Shown here: positions 20,762 through 47,700 of the stretch, piece by piece
Layout: each line of letters opens with the position of its first letter
Position numbering within the stretch: position 1 is the first letter of the stretch
Notes under the pieces: generated by a model
Seen by the model: the letters and a program-made list of their open reading frames with translations, nothing else
Told to the model about the DNA's origin: nothing
Database searches by the model: none
Origin: Enoplosus armatus
Lineage: Eukaryota > Chordata > Actinopteri > Centrarchiformes > Enoplosidae
Length of the DNA: 64,000 nucleotides
Direction: 5' to 3'
NCBI RefSeq assembly: GCF_043641665.1
Contig: NC_092186.1
Span: 18,273,001-18,337,000, forward strand
Program-made: the position numbers and the translations under genes

Positions 20762-22670
20762 CGTGTGCATGGATATGCATACATACTGTGAGCATCAAGC
20801 TGTTTTACATGCTGCTCAGTTTAGAGTTAAGTGTGTGTGTTGTGTCTGCATATGTGTGTGTATATAAATTGTGCAACAGATACGTTTTTGATGTCACTTT
20901 AAAGATGACAGTCTTGGTTGTGCTTGTGTGTGTCTTTGCATACTACTGTGTATGTCTTTGTGAGTATGTGCCAGTGTGTGTGCAAGCAGACGCAGCATTC
21001 TGGATATATGTGTGTGTGTATTTGGCTTTGCAGTTTGAGTGTAATTAAAGTAAAACAAATTAAATGAGACTAATAAGAACATTTTGCAAATGCCGTAAAA
21101 AGAGGAAACATGGCGCGTCAATGTTTCTATTCAGAATTCATGTGAGATTCAGTACCTATTTAGGGTGTGTGTGTGTCTGTTCACTTAATACCTTTCTGCT
21201 TTTGGCTTTTGTAAGTAGAGCATAAAGATTAAGAGCCTACGAACATGTAGTTAGAATATAGATGACTGATAATGCCTGTATTGAAAGGCATAACTAAGTT
21301 CACTGCGAGCACACAAGTTAGATTAGTTCTTTTCTCACGATGCCAAACTACATTTTAGTCAACCATAGTGAGAACGTGGTACATTAAGGTCACTTTAGAG
21401 GGGATGTTGGTGCAACGTAAATCACTGCTGTTTCTGTAGGAAGCAGTGATCTGGACTCTATGTTGTGGAAAGAAGCCACTTTTGGTTATGCATATCATAA
21501 TGTGCCTTTTTGTAACATAAAGAGGTTTTTGGATGTGTGGATTGACTGAGATTTATTTATTTGCAGCTTTACTTTTGGTATTTTCTCATATGCCTTGTCA
21601 TCTGTAAATTCTTGTAACGTCACTTTAATGCAGAAAATGTGTGCACACTTGTGTAAATTAAGTGTTTTTCTGTCTATAGTCTTACTATTGAAAAAGTGAG
21701 AGTAACTAATGCTTTACACAAATGTTGAAAATACAAGATGTTCAGGTTTGGAATTTCAGTGGTGAAATTTGTAAATGTGTCTCAGACAAAAAACTTTTAT
21801 TTCAATGTTGTGTTCCAGGCAGACTAAATAGATAAGTTACAACATAGGAATAAGTACATTTTGGGTCTGAAGTTTTAGAAACCTGTCTTTTGTGGATTCT
21901 GGCATTTGTTGTGTAAGTTCACAGTGCTGCTCAGGTGGTCATTAATAAGCAGATTCAAGATCATTTCAAAAGATGAGCACAGTAAAAGCCAAATTTAGTG
22001 CAGTTGTAAAAGGGAATTGGGTGAAGAGAACTGAGATCAATCACTGATCAGTTCCTCGTATCACATCAAAAAATAGGTGATGAGGTTTGTAGTTTTTACT
22101 CCCAAAACGACCCAGATTTTTTAAACAAAGATGGAGGATGAGAGGTGATAGGAACTGGTGGTCTTGAGGAAGTCTAGGGATATCGAGTAAACTTTAAAAT
22201 GGATCGTATTGCAAACAGAATGCCATCATCTATCTCCGATACAAAACAACCAAAGAAAATGAGAGAAAATGTTGGCAGGCTAAAGTCAAGACAATGGTAA
22301 TGTGGCACTTGAAAGATATGACTGCTGCTTCACTGCACAATGTCAAATGACACATGTGGTCACATCTTTCATTTTTACAAATGAGGATCTGATTTTATCT
22401 TCACTTTTATTGAGCAGCTATGGAGAAACCTGATGGATGTGGGAGAGAATGTATGTCATGGGTTATCCTATTATACATCATATTTTACGTTGTCTGTGGC
22501 TCACAGTGGCACATTCAGTGTCATCTAAAGCCTGTGTGGTTTTAAAAACGAATGCACACAAATGTGTCATGACGGAACTGCCAAGGGGGTCATTGGGGTT
22601 CTAACTGTTAAAATGATAAAATAGTGGCTGTCTAATACCACATGTTCCTGCTTTTGAATAAATAAAGGTA
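20585..22670 (+). other. wdr47: wdr47 3' untranslated region with poly(A) signals
   Basis: About 2.1 kb of non-coding sequence follows the TGA stop at 20582-20584. Overlapping AATAAA hexamers at 22657-22662 and 22661-22666 are the best end candidates. The UTR begins with a CAG-rich stretch (20611-20631) and a long (TG)n tract. No ORF of interest was seen. Confidence 0.6.
20691..20761. repeat. (TG)n microsatellite in the wdr47 3'UTR
   Basis: About 35 TG units with one interruption (TATG near 20710), in the transcribed sense as UG. Confidence 0.95.
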
Positions 22671-24497
22671 TTTTTAAGTTACACTTAAGAGTTGTAAGTT
22701 TAACTAATAGAATACAAAGATACAAGATACAAAGTGCCATCATACTGCCAGTTAATGTGTTGAGTCATTGTGTGGGTTGTTTTTCCACATAGAACACGCA
22801 AAATAAAATGAAAAATAATATGTTTTTTTTTATTGTACTATCAGTGTTTTAAAAGCATGGCCACACACACATGCCTCGCCTGCACACAGGTTGCAGGTGT
22901 ATGCAAGGCGCAGGGTGCACACGCTTACTTTCTGCTTTAGGCAATTGCCTGTGTTGCTTTTGCATAGAAGGGCTGCTAATGCCTGTCCTGCACACTCCCA
23001 TCACTGGGGTGGCTAAACTGTGGGGGTTGGGAAATGTTCATGGCCTTTGGCAGAAAATAATCTCATGGTGCACTTACTGTAGGTGCCAGGTATGATCAGC
23101 TACGTTTGAGAAAACACTGAGAAAGAAATTGAAAAAGAAAAAGAAGAGGTGGATTGCAAAGTGCAAGAGGTTAGAGAGACAGAGGGGTGATAGAGGGATG
23201 GAGGTAACTGCAGAGAAGAGAGCAAGGGGGGGATTTACCATCACTCACATGCTGCGCTCGATCATTCGCTCTTTTGTGAGGTGGACAATGAGAGCCATGG
23301 GTACAGGGCTTAAAAAGGATACGCACACTGTTAGAGCCAGCAACCCTGGAGAGACACCAGCCAACCCAGAGGTATCAGAAAAAAAAACGTGGACTTACAC
23401 AGAACCTGTTTTTACTGCACTTTCCAGGAAGATACTACTTTCTTTGAGGGGTTTAAAAGGCAATCAACAACTAAGAACCTGCTTTTGGAGAACAAGCGGA
23501 ACTACTACAACAGAAGAGATGAAGTCTGGAGACCTCTGTCTATGGAAAAGATCTTTACAGCTAACAAACTGGGCCTGAGACCCTAATGTTTGTCATGTGG
23601 CTTGACAGAAATTAACAATATTGTCAGACACATTTGGGATTCAGGTGTATTGATCTAATTTAGATGTGATTTTTCAATTTGTATTTGTTTTTTTTAAGAG
23701 CTGCAGTGAGGAGTACGGGAGTTGTAATCAGTGTATGAAATCATTGGTTTGCTGGCTGTGTGACAGCGAGCAACACTGCTGACAGTTCAGTTGCTCAGTG
23801 CTGAAAGATTAGTTTGTGTTGCATAGAGGGGAATTAGTGGTGAACAATGGCTCTGAACTGCCTGATAGACAAGCTTATTGTCATACAGCGGTTTGGCTCA
23901 AGTGCTTTGCTGGCCATGACCAATTCGACAGCATCACTGAAGAATGGCTCCCTTTCTTGCCTAATGTGCGGGCATGTTAATTTCAAATCTCTCTCTTTTT
24001 TTTTATCATAAATGGTTAATAAGGATCATCTGGTTTCAAAACCAGAAAAGGAATTGGTTTCTTCTTGGACACTTAGTTTTGGCACGTTTAGTATAAAATA
24101 TCAATCTTTTCTGTCTGATTTGCATAAGGAAGGATGAGAGAGGGTAGTATATAGGAATGTGGAACTGGCAGAGAAACGCAACTTTTATCTTGAGCGGACA
24201 TAGATACTGATGTATAATGAATATTTTTGCGTCTGATGCAGACTCTCAAATCGGTGTACTGTATTATAGTTTGATGCATTTCTAGTTCAGCATTTGCACT
24301 CAAGAATCCACAGCAGAGAGAACTTTGAAAATCACAGACAAAACAGTCAATTAGCTTGATGAACAGAATACAATTCTTCTAAAACAGGATGGGAAACAGT
24401 TGACAATAAAATTTACATGGTAACTAATAAGTAAATCACTGAGTATGAGGTCTAAATGATGCCCCTTTCTCCACCCTGTCCCATCTTCCCTGAACAG
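22671..24497. other. Region between wdr47 and lim2; candidate lim2 promoter
   Basis: Contains no recognised gene. A TATA-like CTTAAAAAGG (23309-23318) precedes a purine-rich stretch, and a possible donor CAGAG|GTATCA lies at 23372. This could be a non-coding first exon and promoter of the downstream lim2 gene, whose human homologue has a non-coding exon 1, but the evidence is weak. An open frame at 23129-23578 is Lys/Arg-rich and repetitive and is not convincing as a protein. Confidence 0.35.
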
Positions 24498-24542
24498 TTG
24501 CTGAATGTTTAGGAGGACAGCGCTTCCCCCAGCTTCTCCACG

Positions 24543-26517
24543 ATGCTGTATACTTTGGCGGGAGGAGGCACGCTCTGTGGAGTGGCTGCCCTCGTGCTTC
24601 TCATTGTTTCCACGGCGACAGACTTCTGGATGCAGTATCGATACTCGGGTAGCTCTGCCAATCAGGGGCTTTGGAGGTTCTGCATCAACCACAAATGCCA
24701 TGCCCACACCATAACTGTAGGTGAGTACTTCAGAGGTGGCATCTGGACAAGACAAGGGTTCCAAAACGTATGACTTCGACTCAAGCTGCTGCCAACTGAT
24801 ATTTTTTAATATCTAGCCATGTTCAACACTACAAGTAACCAGGTGGATGTTTCTGGGGTAATTATTCTTTCAGAATGTTAATGACTTACAATCATAACAA
24901 CACATTCATTCATACAATCTAATGAAATCCAGTGCCCCATTGATCAATTACACCATAGATACGAAATCAATTCATATCAAACACATTGACAGCATAGCCA
25001 ATTTGAAATTGAAGACCAATATCATGCAGATTTGTCAGCAAACTAGTCTATCCAGACAACAATGTCTGCAAAACAAATCACATTACACTTCTAGTGTCAT
25101 GTATTAGGCTGTCTCAAGACATGACAACCTCATTTTTTTATTGATGGAAAAAACAATAGTGTTTGAAAGAAAAGAATAAGGAAAAGATGAGCAGATTGAA
25201 GGAAGACCCAGCAGAAAATTCACCATAATTAATCAAATTAAAATAAAAAAAACCCTGCATACTGGTTTCTCTCTTGGCATAAACATAAAAATGCCAGCAT
25301 GCAAACTAAAACATCAATTTTTCTGGCAAATTCAAGTGTAAGTATCTATTGATGTGTATGTGGTCCTGACCTCTTTGTGTCCAGCCTTCTGGGATGCCAC
25401 ACGGGCCTTTATGTTGCTGGCGGTGCTGAGCTGCTTCGCCGGTGTGGTGCTCGGCCTGAGCGCCTTCACTAATGGCACCAAGAACAGAAGGGTCCGTACT
25501 GGCGGCATCGCCCTGGTCCTGTCAGGTAACGCACAGAATCACAGGGTGACCTGGTGGTTCGAGAGACTGTCCTGCAAATGTATCCTGTAGGTTTGTTCAA
25601 TGTAGCAAGTTCATCTGATTGTAAACCTGACTGTACTTCTTCGAGGCAGAGTGAGTATAAGATTGCAGAGTAGTTGCAGTGAAATCAACAGTCCGTTCCA
25701 AAAACATGTTGCTATGGTTGCCATTACACTTAAGTGGGACCTTTTTTGGTCGGCTGGTCTTAGGTCAGTGGATACTCAGGGTTTAGGTCAAAAAACTGTG
25801 TGATTTAATGGAAAACTCATGTTAAGTGCAATATGGTGCACTTTAAATATGTGTTGACAGGTTATATAGGTTGGAGTTTCTTACATGTATCGGCTTTTTT
25901 TTCATGTTTTACTAGCCGACGTGGACTTTAATAATTTCCTCTCACCCTCCATTCTCAGGTTTTCTTGCTCTGCTGGCTTTGGCAATTTACACCGGAGTGA
26001 CTGTCACTTTCTTTGGCAAACGCTTCTTGGACTGGCGCTTTTCCTGGTCCTATATCATTGGCTGGGTGGCCATCATTTTGGCTTTTGCAGCTGGTATTTA
26101 CCTCTTTATTCACTGATTTTATTGATTTATTTTGTATAAAATGTTTATTGTGAGTGAACTGCAGGGACAGCAATCATTGTCAGCAGCCTGGACGGGAGAC
26201 TATTCATAGATGTGCAACACAGAAATGTGCAGTGTTATAAAACTGCACAATAAGCACACACTTCAAGTGGTCGTGCCACTGTATTGTGCTTCTGGGATCT
26301 ATCAAAACTTTATGTTGTGCAGTAGCAAAATTACCTCAAGCTAAATTAAACTATATTACTACATTTGGATATTATGACATGACTTAACTTTCTGACAAGA
26401 TAAAGACTTCTATCTTCTATCTTCTTCTATCTTTGGTTTCTTTCAGGCGTGTTTCAGCTCTGTGCTTACCAGCGGACCACTGCAGAACCTGCTCCTTCAA
26501 ATAACCCGGACAGCTGA
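24543..26517 (+). CDS. lim2: Lens fibre membrane intrinsic protein LIM2/MP20-like
   Basis: Coding exons 24543-24720, 25385-25525, 25959-26093, 26447-26517 give 174 aa (human LIM2 is 173). The start codon follows a strong acceptor (CTGAACAG, exon from 24498). The protein has four predicted membrane segments (~5-25, 63-83, 100-120, 137-158) and the PMP22/EMP/claudin signature in the first extracellular loop (QGLWRFCINHKC). LIM2-specific features are DFWMQYRYSGS, ATRAFM, LALAIYTGVTV and DWRFSWSYIIGWVA. LIM2 is an abundant lens fibre junctional protein whose loss causes cataract in mammals. Teleosts carry several lim2 copies, so the exact paralogue number is undetermined. The C-terminal tail (QRTTAEPAPSNNPDS) differs from human. 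Confidence 0.93.
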
Positions 26518-26615
26518 ACAAGACGAACACACTGATTAGCTCGGGGACTGCTGCTATGGATGTCACTGCTGCTTTTGAGTACCTAGAATGGAATAAATAG
26601 AAATCATAGACTCCT
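26518..26615 (+). other. lim2: lim2 3'UTR and poly(A) signal
   Basis: A short UTR. AATAAA at 26592-26597 lies only 75 nt after the TGA stop. Confidence 0.65.
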
Positions 26616-27940
26616 GTGTGGTTTCGCTGCAGCTCTAATTCACTGACAATCTTCTTTTTTTTTTTTTTTAAATCTTGACCCCAACATTAAGAAAGCGTCT
26701 CACCTTTTTTCAGGGGTAATTGGAAGGCCAGCTAATTTGACACCATACATCCCCTAGAACAATCTCTCTCACACCTTATAATGCCGTGGACCATCGGACC
26801 CAACAATCCTAAAAAAAAAAAGGTTAGGCCACTGATAATTTTTATTCTACTTTAAAACATTTTTATTGTCTCTAGGTATAGCAAAACAAAGGCAAGTAAG
26901 AAACATTTTGTCATAATGCCGCTTTTAATCTATAAATGAGATAATACATGAACTGTCACTGATTTTTCTAAAACACACCAGGACATCTTGTAAGATTTCT
27001 TTGGTGGTGTGCGCCTCGGGGTGGGGGCCACTGATGAGAATTAAAATTCTAAATGTAGTGTAGTTTTCTACAGCGATGTCTGTATAAGAGATTCTCCACT
27101 AGATGGTGGTCTTACGCCACAGACAGGAGGCACGAAACACCACTGGTGCAAGATAAGGCCTGTATCACAAAGTGAGTTCACCTTACTTGCGCTCGCTCAG
27201 TTATCTGGTTTCACTTATTCACCCAACAATGAAAAGTGTGGCTGTCTGGTTTTAAAAAACTGGTTACCAGTTGGCTCTGTTGACCCAGTACTTACCAACC
27301 CGACTATGAGCTCATTTACATGAGTGAGGTGGGGTTTGGAACACATAGCCAATTGTGAGCATTATCAACAGCTCAGCAGCAGCAGGTTTAATAGTAGGTG
27401 AAGTTGAACTGTTGATCCCACTAGGCCATTGATAGAATTCAAGTATTCCTTTAGAATAAAAAAGCAAAAGAAATTGGTAATAATACAATATTGAGAAGTC
27501 CAAAGGCAACTGGACATGCTGCAGATTGCTTGAAGATGTAAAATTATCTTTTTGCATTAGAGGAGAAATGTCTGCAATAGTGTATAAATTAGTATTTAAG
27601 TATTTACTAGATTTTTGTATGTGGTCAGTAGATGCAGGCAGGGGTGAATGAATGATATATTCAGCAAAGTCTTATTGTTTAGACTGGGCTGATTCGCAGT
27701 TTTAATGCTCCCTACAATCATCAAATTAGACATTCAACACTATTAACAGGTTTCTGTCAAACCATGGATAATCTGCACTGGAAACACTTTGCTGCAATTG
27801 TATTTTTTTCAGTGTCAAAATGTATTGAATATGAAGATTTGAAGTTTCTTTTTGTGTATGTATGACCTCACAGATATTGGTGTAAAAAAGTCTTATGTAG
27901 GAACAGTAACAGCAAATACACAAAACATAATTTACTTCGC
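26616..27940. other. Tail-to-tail intergenic region
   Basis: Lies between the lim2 and GRAMD2-like 3' ends. AT-rich, with short A and T runs (for example poly(T) near 26655). No gene or recognisable repeat was seen. Confidence 0.6.
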
Positions 27941-27944
27941 AACA

Positions 27945-30101
27945 TTTGATTTATTTTTCAACAATAGCAAAGCCATCTCACAGAGACTACTTTGAATTAC
28001 ACAGAATGCAAATAAATATATAGGACCATAGTAGAATTAAGGACATTAACAATTGATACAAAATTATTTACAACACTTTGAATAGTGCAAAACCACACAA
28101 ATACTGCCCTCATCATTGAGATTCTTGCATTGAGTCCATTCAAGGACAGTGGATGTGTGTGCTGCCCCCTGGTGGGGGGTTATAAGAACTGACAGTACTG
28201 TATATGGCATGTTGACAAAAACCTTAGCTTAACATAAGAAGATGACTTTCTTGAAAAAGGGTGTGGCAAACGTAAAACCACTCGCTGCACCTCGTCAAGA
28301 AGAGCTTCCACAACAAGGGTGATGTTAAATCATTAAGATGTGGTGTGGATATGCATCGCTAGGTTAGTTTATAAGGGTCATGAGGGGGGGGGGGTACAGA
28401 ATGTCAACTCCGTCACGAGTACTGGACTTTGAAATGACAAAGGAAAAGATGACAACCTAAAACCACGTGGCAGGTAGTGCCCACCACCCCTGAGTGAAAA
28501 CAATTAAAAAAAAAAAAAAAAAAAAAAGGTCTTAGCACCGTCGGATACCACATAACGCCAGCTTTGCCATTTCTTCTCAATCTAAACACGGAGTCTTGGA
28601 TTGTGACAGGCACAACACATTTGTTAAAGTGCACTCGCTCGCTTGAGCCGTTCCCTTCACTCACTTCGTCTGTCTTTTTTTAAATTTTTTTTCTTCTTTC
28701 TTCTGAGATAATTTCTTCCCCACAAACATCAAGCTCAATTTAAAAACAGCACAAAAAAAGATAAATTACATTTTGCCATGCATAATAACTTGTTGCATAT
28801 TGAAATTTTCTTTTTGGGACCACTTGTTTCGCTGTTGAAAACTTGGACCTTACAGCGTGGTGTGGTTGTGAATTCTCCGCGGGTGACAAGAGTGAGAATG
28901 CACATACAGCATCAGTCAAGTGTCAATATTGCAGACACATGCATGAACATTAGAAATACATTATTGGTGCTACTTTAAATAACCTGAAAATTCTAGAAAT
29001 GCCACTTGGTCTTCAAGAGGCCTGTCAAAGAGAGAGAGGTTTGTACTGAACAATGCGTCCTGGTAGACAGAACATCAACAGACATCTGAACCACAGACTT
29101 TAAATCTACTTCTGAAGACCAAAGTCATAGAAAAGTCGTACACAAAATCACATGGATGCCTCTGAGACAACCTCTTCGTGTCCTATTGTACTAAATATTT
29201 GTGCATTGATGATGCATTCATCCAGTTGAGACTGCAGGGAAAAATAACCTCAGAGCATTGATCATTAAACTGATTTAAATCATGCCAAAGACGAGGAAAG
29301 TAATACCGCAATCATTGCTGGTTAGAGAAAGAGAGAAAGGATAAGACCATCAGGAGAGCATCAAGCCTCCGTGGGCTGATCTGATTTTGAGATTTCAGCA
29401 ATCATCATTTCAACCCACAGCTGATTAGGAAGTTAATTCAAAGAGAAATACCCGACAGTTACTGAACTGAAGGACAGAGACAGATTTGTATATACCGCTG
29501 ATAGATGGAAGGGTAAATAAGAGATAGAAAATCATTTAAGTCATCTCCGTGCAGTTACGCAAAAGACGTGCACTGTGTGCATCTTTGGCTATGCATAGTC
29601 TCAGGTGTTGAGGTGCAATAATACAGCAGGCCAATGCTGATTGGTATAGCCCTATTCAGACTGCATGCTCAGGGAGAAGAGCGTGTATATGAAGGACAAT
29701 GGATAACACAAGTTCACAGATGTGGAACAGCTTGTCAGTAAAGTGACCGTCAACTCGGCTAGTGTGGCACAATGCTAAGTTAGAGCTGTTTGGCTTTGGT
29801 TTGAATGACACGACACGCTGCAAACAGGCAGTGTGTGCACGCATTTTGGCTCGGCTCTGTGTGACTAAGTCGTGGCATGTCCGTTTGTCTACTGCACTAG
29901 AGAAAGTATAGCCCTTCAAGTTAACAAGTTGTCTCTGAAATTGCACAGGTTGGCCATTTTTCCTCCAGCCAACAGCAGAGGCCATGTTGGGAGCACAGTC
30001 TGAGGACATGAAATTTCTCCCACACTTGTCTTGAGCTGGAAGAGGCCAAAAATAAATCCTCCAGTCATGAGTCAACCGATCTCTCCTTCAGTCGCTGAGT
30101 G
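27945..30101 (-). other. Probable long 3'UTR of the GRAMD2-like gene
   Basis: Read on the minus strand, an AATAAA signal lies at 27950-27955, about 2.15 kb after the stop codon. An A22 run (28506-28527, plus strand) and a G9 run (28384-28392) lie within. A 139-codon ORF on the sense strand (29656-30075) starts 27 nt after the stop in another frame. Confidence 0.5.
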
Positions 30102-44395
<14,294 letters not shown>

Positions 44396-44544
44396 CCTTC
44401 CCTCAGCCAGTGGTCGTCGGTTCGAGCAGAAACGACCCTCCACGCCAAACTCCACCGTTCTTGTTTGGCTTCTGCTTTTTTTTTCTTCTCACATCATCTA
44501 CGGCTGATTAAGATAATGAGTTTAAATCGGACCAAGTCAGCCGA
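44396..44544 (-). promoter_or_regulatory. 5'UTR and proximal promoter of GRAMD2-like exon 1a
   Basis: Moderately CpG-rich sequence directly upstream, on the minus strand, of the ATG at 44395 (GCAAGCCGACGACC-like composition, CGTTC, CGGAC). No TATA box lies at a fitting distance except a palindromic TATATA at 44677-44682, which would imply a ~250 nt leader. Confidence 0.4.
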
Positions 44545-44710
44545 CCAATCAGCATCGGCGACGACTTGGGAAAAACCGGTCATGTCAGACCGGTTCCCCA
44601 ATCAGAACGGGGTAGTTGGTTTACACCGACCGCCCATTACCTTATAGGGTAGTCGGGTTGTCCCTTTCTTGAGACCTATATAAGGGAGGGCCTGCGTTAT
44701 CATTGTCCTA
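44545..44710 (+). promoter_or_regulatory. Divergent plus-strand core promoter (two CCAAT boxes and TATA box)
   Basis: CCAATCAG occurs at 44545-44552 and again at 44598-44605, and a consensus TATATAAGG lies at 44677-44685. All are in plus orientation with textbook spacing. The predicted start would be near 44710. No recognised gene follows for 4.5 kb. The region is CpG-richer than its surroundings. Confidence 0.5.
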
Positions 44711-47700
44711 GTGTAGTCTTTTTAATCAATAATCTACATGTGGATTTAACATTTCACGTGTGAATAACATGGTGAATACACATTGTGGTTTAACAACAGT
44801 GTCATGTGCCATGTGCCACATCACACTTAACTTTCCTGTAATCTCACAGAGAAAATTACTCTTTCTGGTACACCAGGGTGGGGCAATAGCCAGTACTCTT
44901 TTATATACTGCTTTACATCCACAGACAGAAAGTTGAATTTTATTGTATGAAGGTAAACCTATACCCTAAATATAATGCTATACCCTAATATTATTAGTAG
45001 TAACAGAAAATAGCACACATGTTCATCTGATTAAGGTATACTGCTATTGTCAGTTATCTTTAATAAATAACATTTAGGCTTTTAAACCACAATAATAATC
45101 CTTTATTATTGAGTATTGAGTACTGAGTATTTTGGTTTGATGAACTACAAAGGCACCCATAAAGTTAAAAAGTGAGATCACTTTAATCTCATGAATCATA
45201 ATGAGCATGTTCATATGAATTGAAGTGGACAAGGCTGGTCAATTGCTCAGTTGGTGGCTTTTATTCAAATGCCACACCATGAAACACTTCATTTGGCCCA
45301 GTATTGTGCATGAAGCTAATGAAGTGCCAAGTCTCTTACCTCCCCCCTTACTGGAGAAAAAGGTAACAACTGCAGCAACAAATGCCGAAGTCATGCACCT
45401 ACTGTACAATCAACAGACCAAGGCCACAAGACCAAAGTTTAAATAGTCATTGTAGTCACACTGGATGACTGAGTGTGTTACTTGTGACCTTATGTACTAA
45501 GAATATGGAATATGCTCCAGAGGGGTAGTGTATCTTTTTATGTTAAAAGCTTGGGTTTGAGCCTCCTGTTACAGCAATTATTTGGAGTGTCTTTGAGCAA
45601 GTTGTATGAAGGTTTTCTGTAGCTGCCCCCGAACAATGACGTCTGTGAGGAGCACCCCCCACCCCCCAATTAAAGGTAAAAATACATAACATAGATCATG
45701 GCATTGGTGCTGCTTTTCTCAGTTCTTCAGTACATTTTTTGTACTCTAAATATTCTATATATATAATATATATGTTATCTAACACTGATATTTTAGGAAT
45801 GACATTCTTATAATCACTTATAATAATCTTTCTTGATGTCATTGACACGTCACGTCATGACAAATCAGTAAAACACAGTTCACACTGTTTACAACACAGC
45901 TTAGTCAAGCTCATTCTTGACTCACTCTCTCTCTCTATTGATAGAGACCTTGAATCATAATAAGAAAACCAATCATAATCAAGTAGCAGTTTAGAGAAAT
46001 GCACACAGATCTTAGCATTGAAAGCCCTTTTTTTACACTAGGCAGCTCAGGCACCGCCATGCCACCAGGAACAGAGGAGGCAGTGTACTGCCACATGACA
46101 CAGCAAACACACCACCCTCACACAATCTGGCCTCCACCAACCAGCCCCCGGTCTTCCCTTCCGTCTCCTCTGCCAGGAAACAAAGCAGATAGAGAGGAGG
46201 AAATCACGCTTCATAAGGAAGTATGTGATGCAATGAGGGGGTGTTGATGCAGCGTAGGCAGTAAGAGGCTTCTCTGCGTTGATTCATCAGTGTGACAGTT
46301 GGATTAAGAATTGGGCAAAATGGGGAACCACGCAAGGACCCAGGATTCACAAAAGCCCCAGCTTCACAGTGTGTCAGTTTGTTTGAGGTCTTTTGATTAA
46401 TCCCAAATTTGTTTGGGAATACAAAATATGCACAATATCATGACCTTGAGGCCCAGTCTTGTAGAGAGGCACTGTGTGTCAGTGAGACGTGAAATTGACA
46501 TGAAATTCACATTCAGCACAGGAGACCATCACTGCCGAATGAAAACTGTATTTCCAAATGTAAAAAAACCCTAAACAAAGAAAATAAGAAAAAATTATAA
46601 AAAAACAACATGTTTATTCTTCACAGCGTCTCAGTCCTTCAAGACCACACATTTTGCTAATATTAAAAGTATTATAAATTATATAATATTAGTATATTAA
46701 GAGTCCTTAAGCTTGAATTGTACACCCTTGGTCAATATTTGTAAATGACTTTAACATTAGTGAAAAAAAAGTTTAACAAAACGCACCATCTTTTCAGAGC
46801 CAATGAGCTGAGAGTCACATAAGAAGCATACGCATATTTAAAATATGCTTTTGTAAACAGGAGAAATCCTTTTCTTTTAGCTTTCATTTTCTGGTTCTTA
46901 TTATTCTCTTTTGTATGTCTATAATACATAATCACTGAGTCAGGAAGCTTTGGCAGGCTGTGAATCTTGCACGTGTCATTATTGTTTGCATCTAAAGTTG
47001 CTGAGCTGTTAATATAAAGTTTCATTTTTATATGCATTAATCTCCACAGACTAGACTTTGTCTTTCAGTTACCTACAAAATTAGGAAGCAAAGGCTTTGT
47101 CTTAACCTATACTGAATCAGTAGCTGCAAATGACATATGAAGAAGGGTACACCTTTTTGAAAAGTATTGGTATAAGAGTGTAAACAAATTACAAATCAAA
47201 TATTTCAGCAAATGCAGAATAGGGATTTCACACTTCCAGATACAACTGTGAACTCATTCAACTTTTGTCCTTGATGAGCCAGTGAACGATGAAGACCTTT
47301 ATGTTAAGATCTTGGAGAGTAGATGTCCTTCAACAGCCAATTAAACACATTAAAGGTCCTCTCCTGTTCAGCAAATCTGATGCTAGCTGAGTTTCAACAA
47401 ACTATTTGTACTTGTACTGCCAGTTACACATCTGGGAAATCAGAGCCAGTCTGTTATCTCTAATGTTGTAAGTCAGACATCTGTTTGCTTTAAAGGAATA
47501 TAAATAGAGGCTATCATGTATGACTCTGCAAGAAAGCAAGCAAGATGTCTTTTGCTTAGAGGAATGCCTATATTATCTGTTGCAAAAGGAATGTTTTGCC
47601 AGAGAGCTCCTCATTATCAGCTGCTGGAGTAAACACTGACCTTGGGAGGCTAGCAACACCTTGGCCTGGAAAAACGAGGCTATGACGCACAGACAGCTGC

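Noticed and set aside
23129..23578. 149-codon Lys/Arg-rich plus-strand ORF
   Set aside because: Low-complexity start, no recognisable domain, and competing frames are equally open.
24351..24764. 137-codon minus-strand open frame
   Set aside because: It overlaps lim2 exon 1 antisense and shows no protein character of its own.
24543..26517. Claudin or EMP/PMP22 gene
   Set aside because: The fold family is shared, but the sequence (DFWMQYRYSGS, LALAIYTGVTV, DWRFSWSYI) and the length are specific to LIM2.
44545..44760. Replication-dependent histone gene after the CCAAT/TATA promoter
   Set aside because: No histone reading frame and no histone 3' stem-loop follow.
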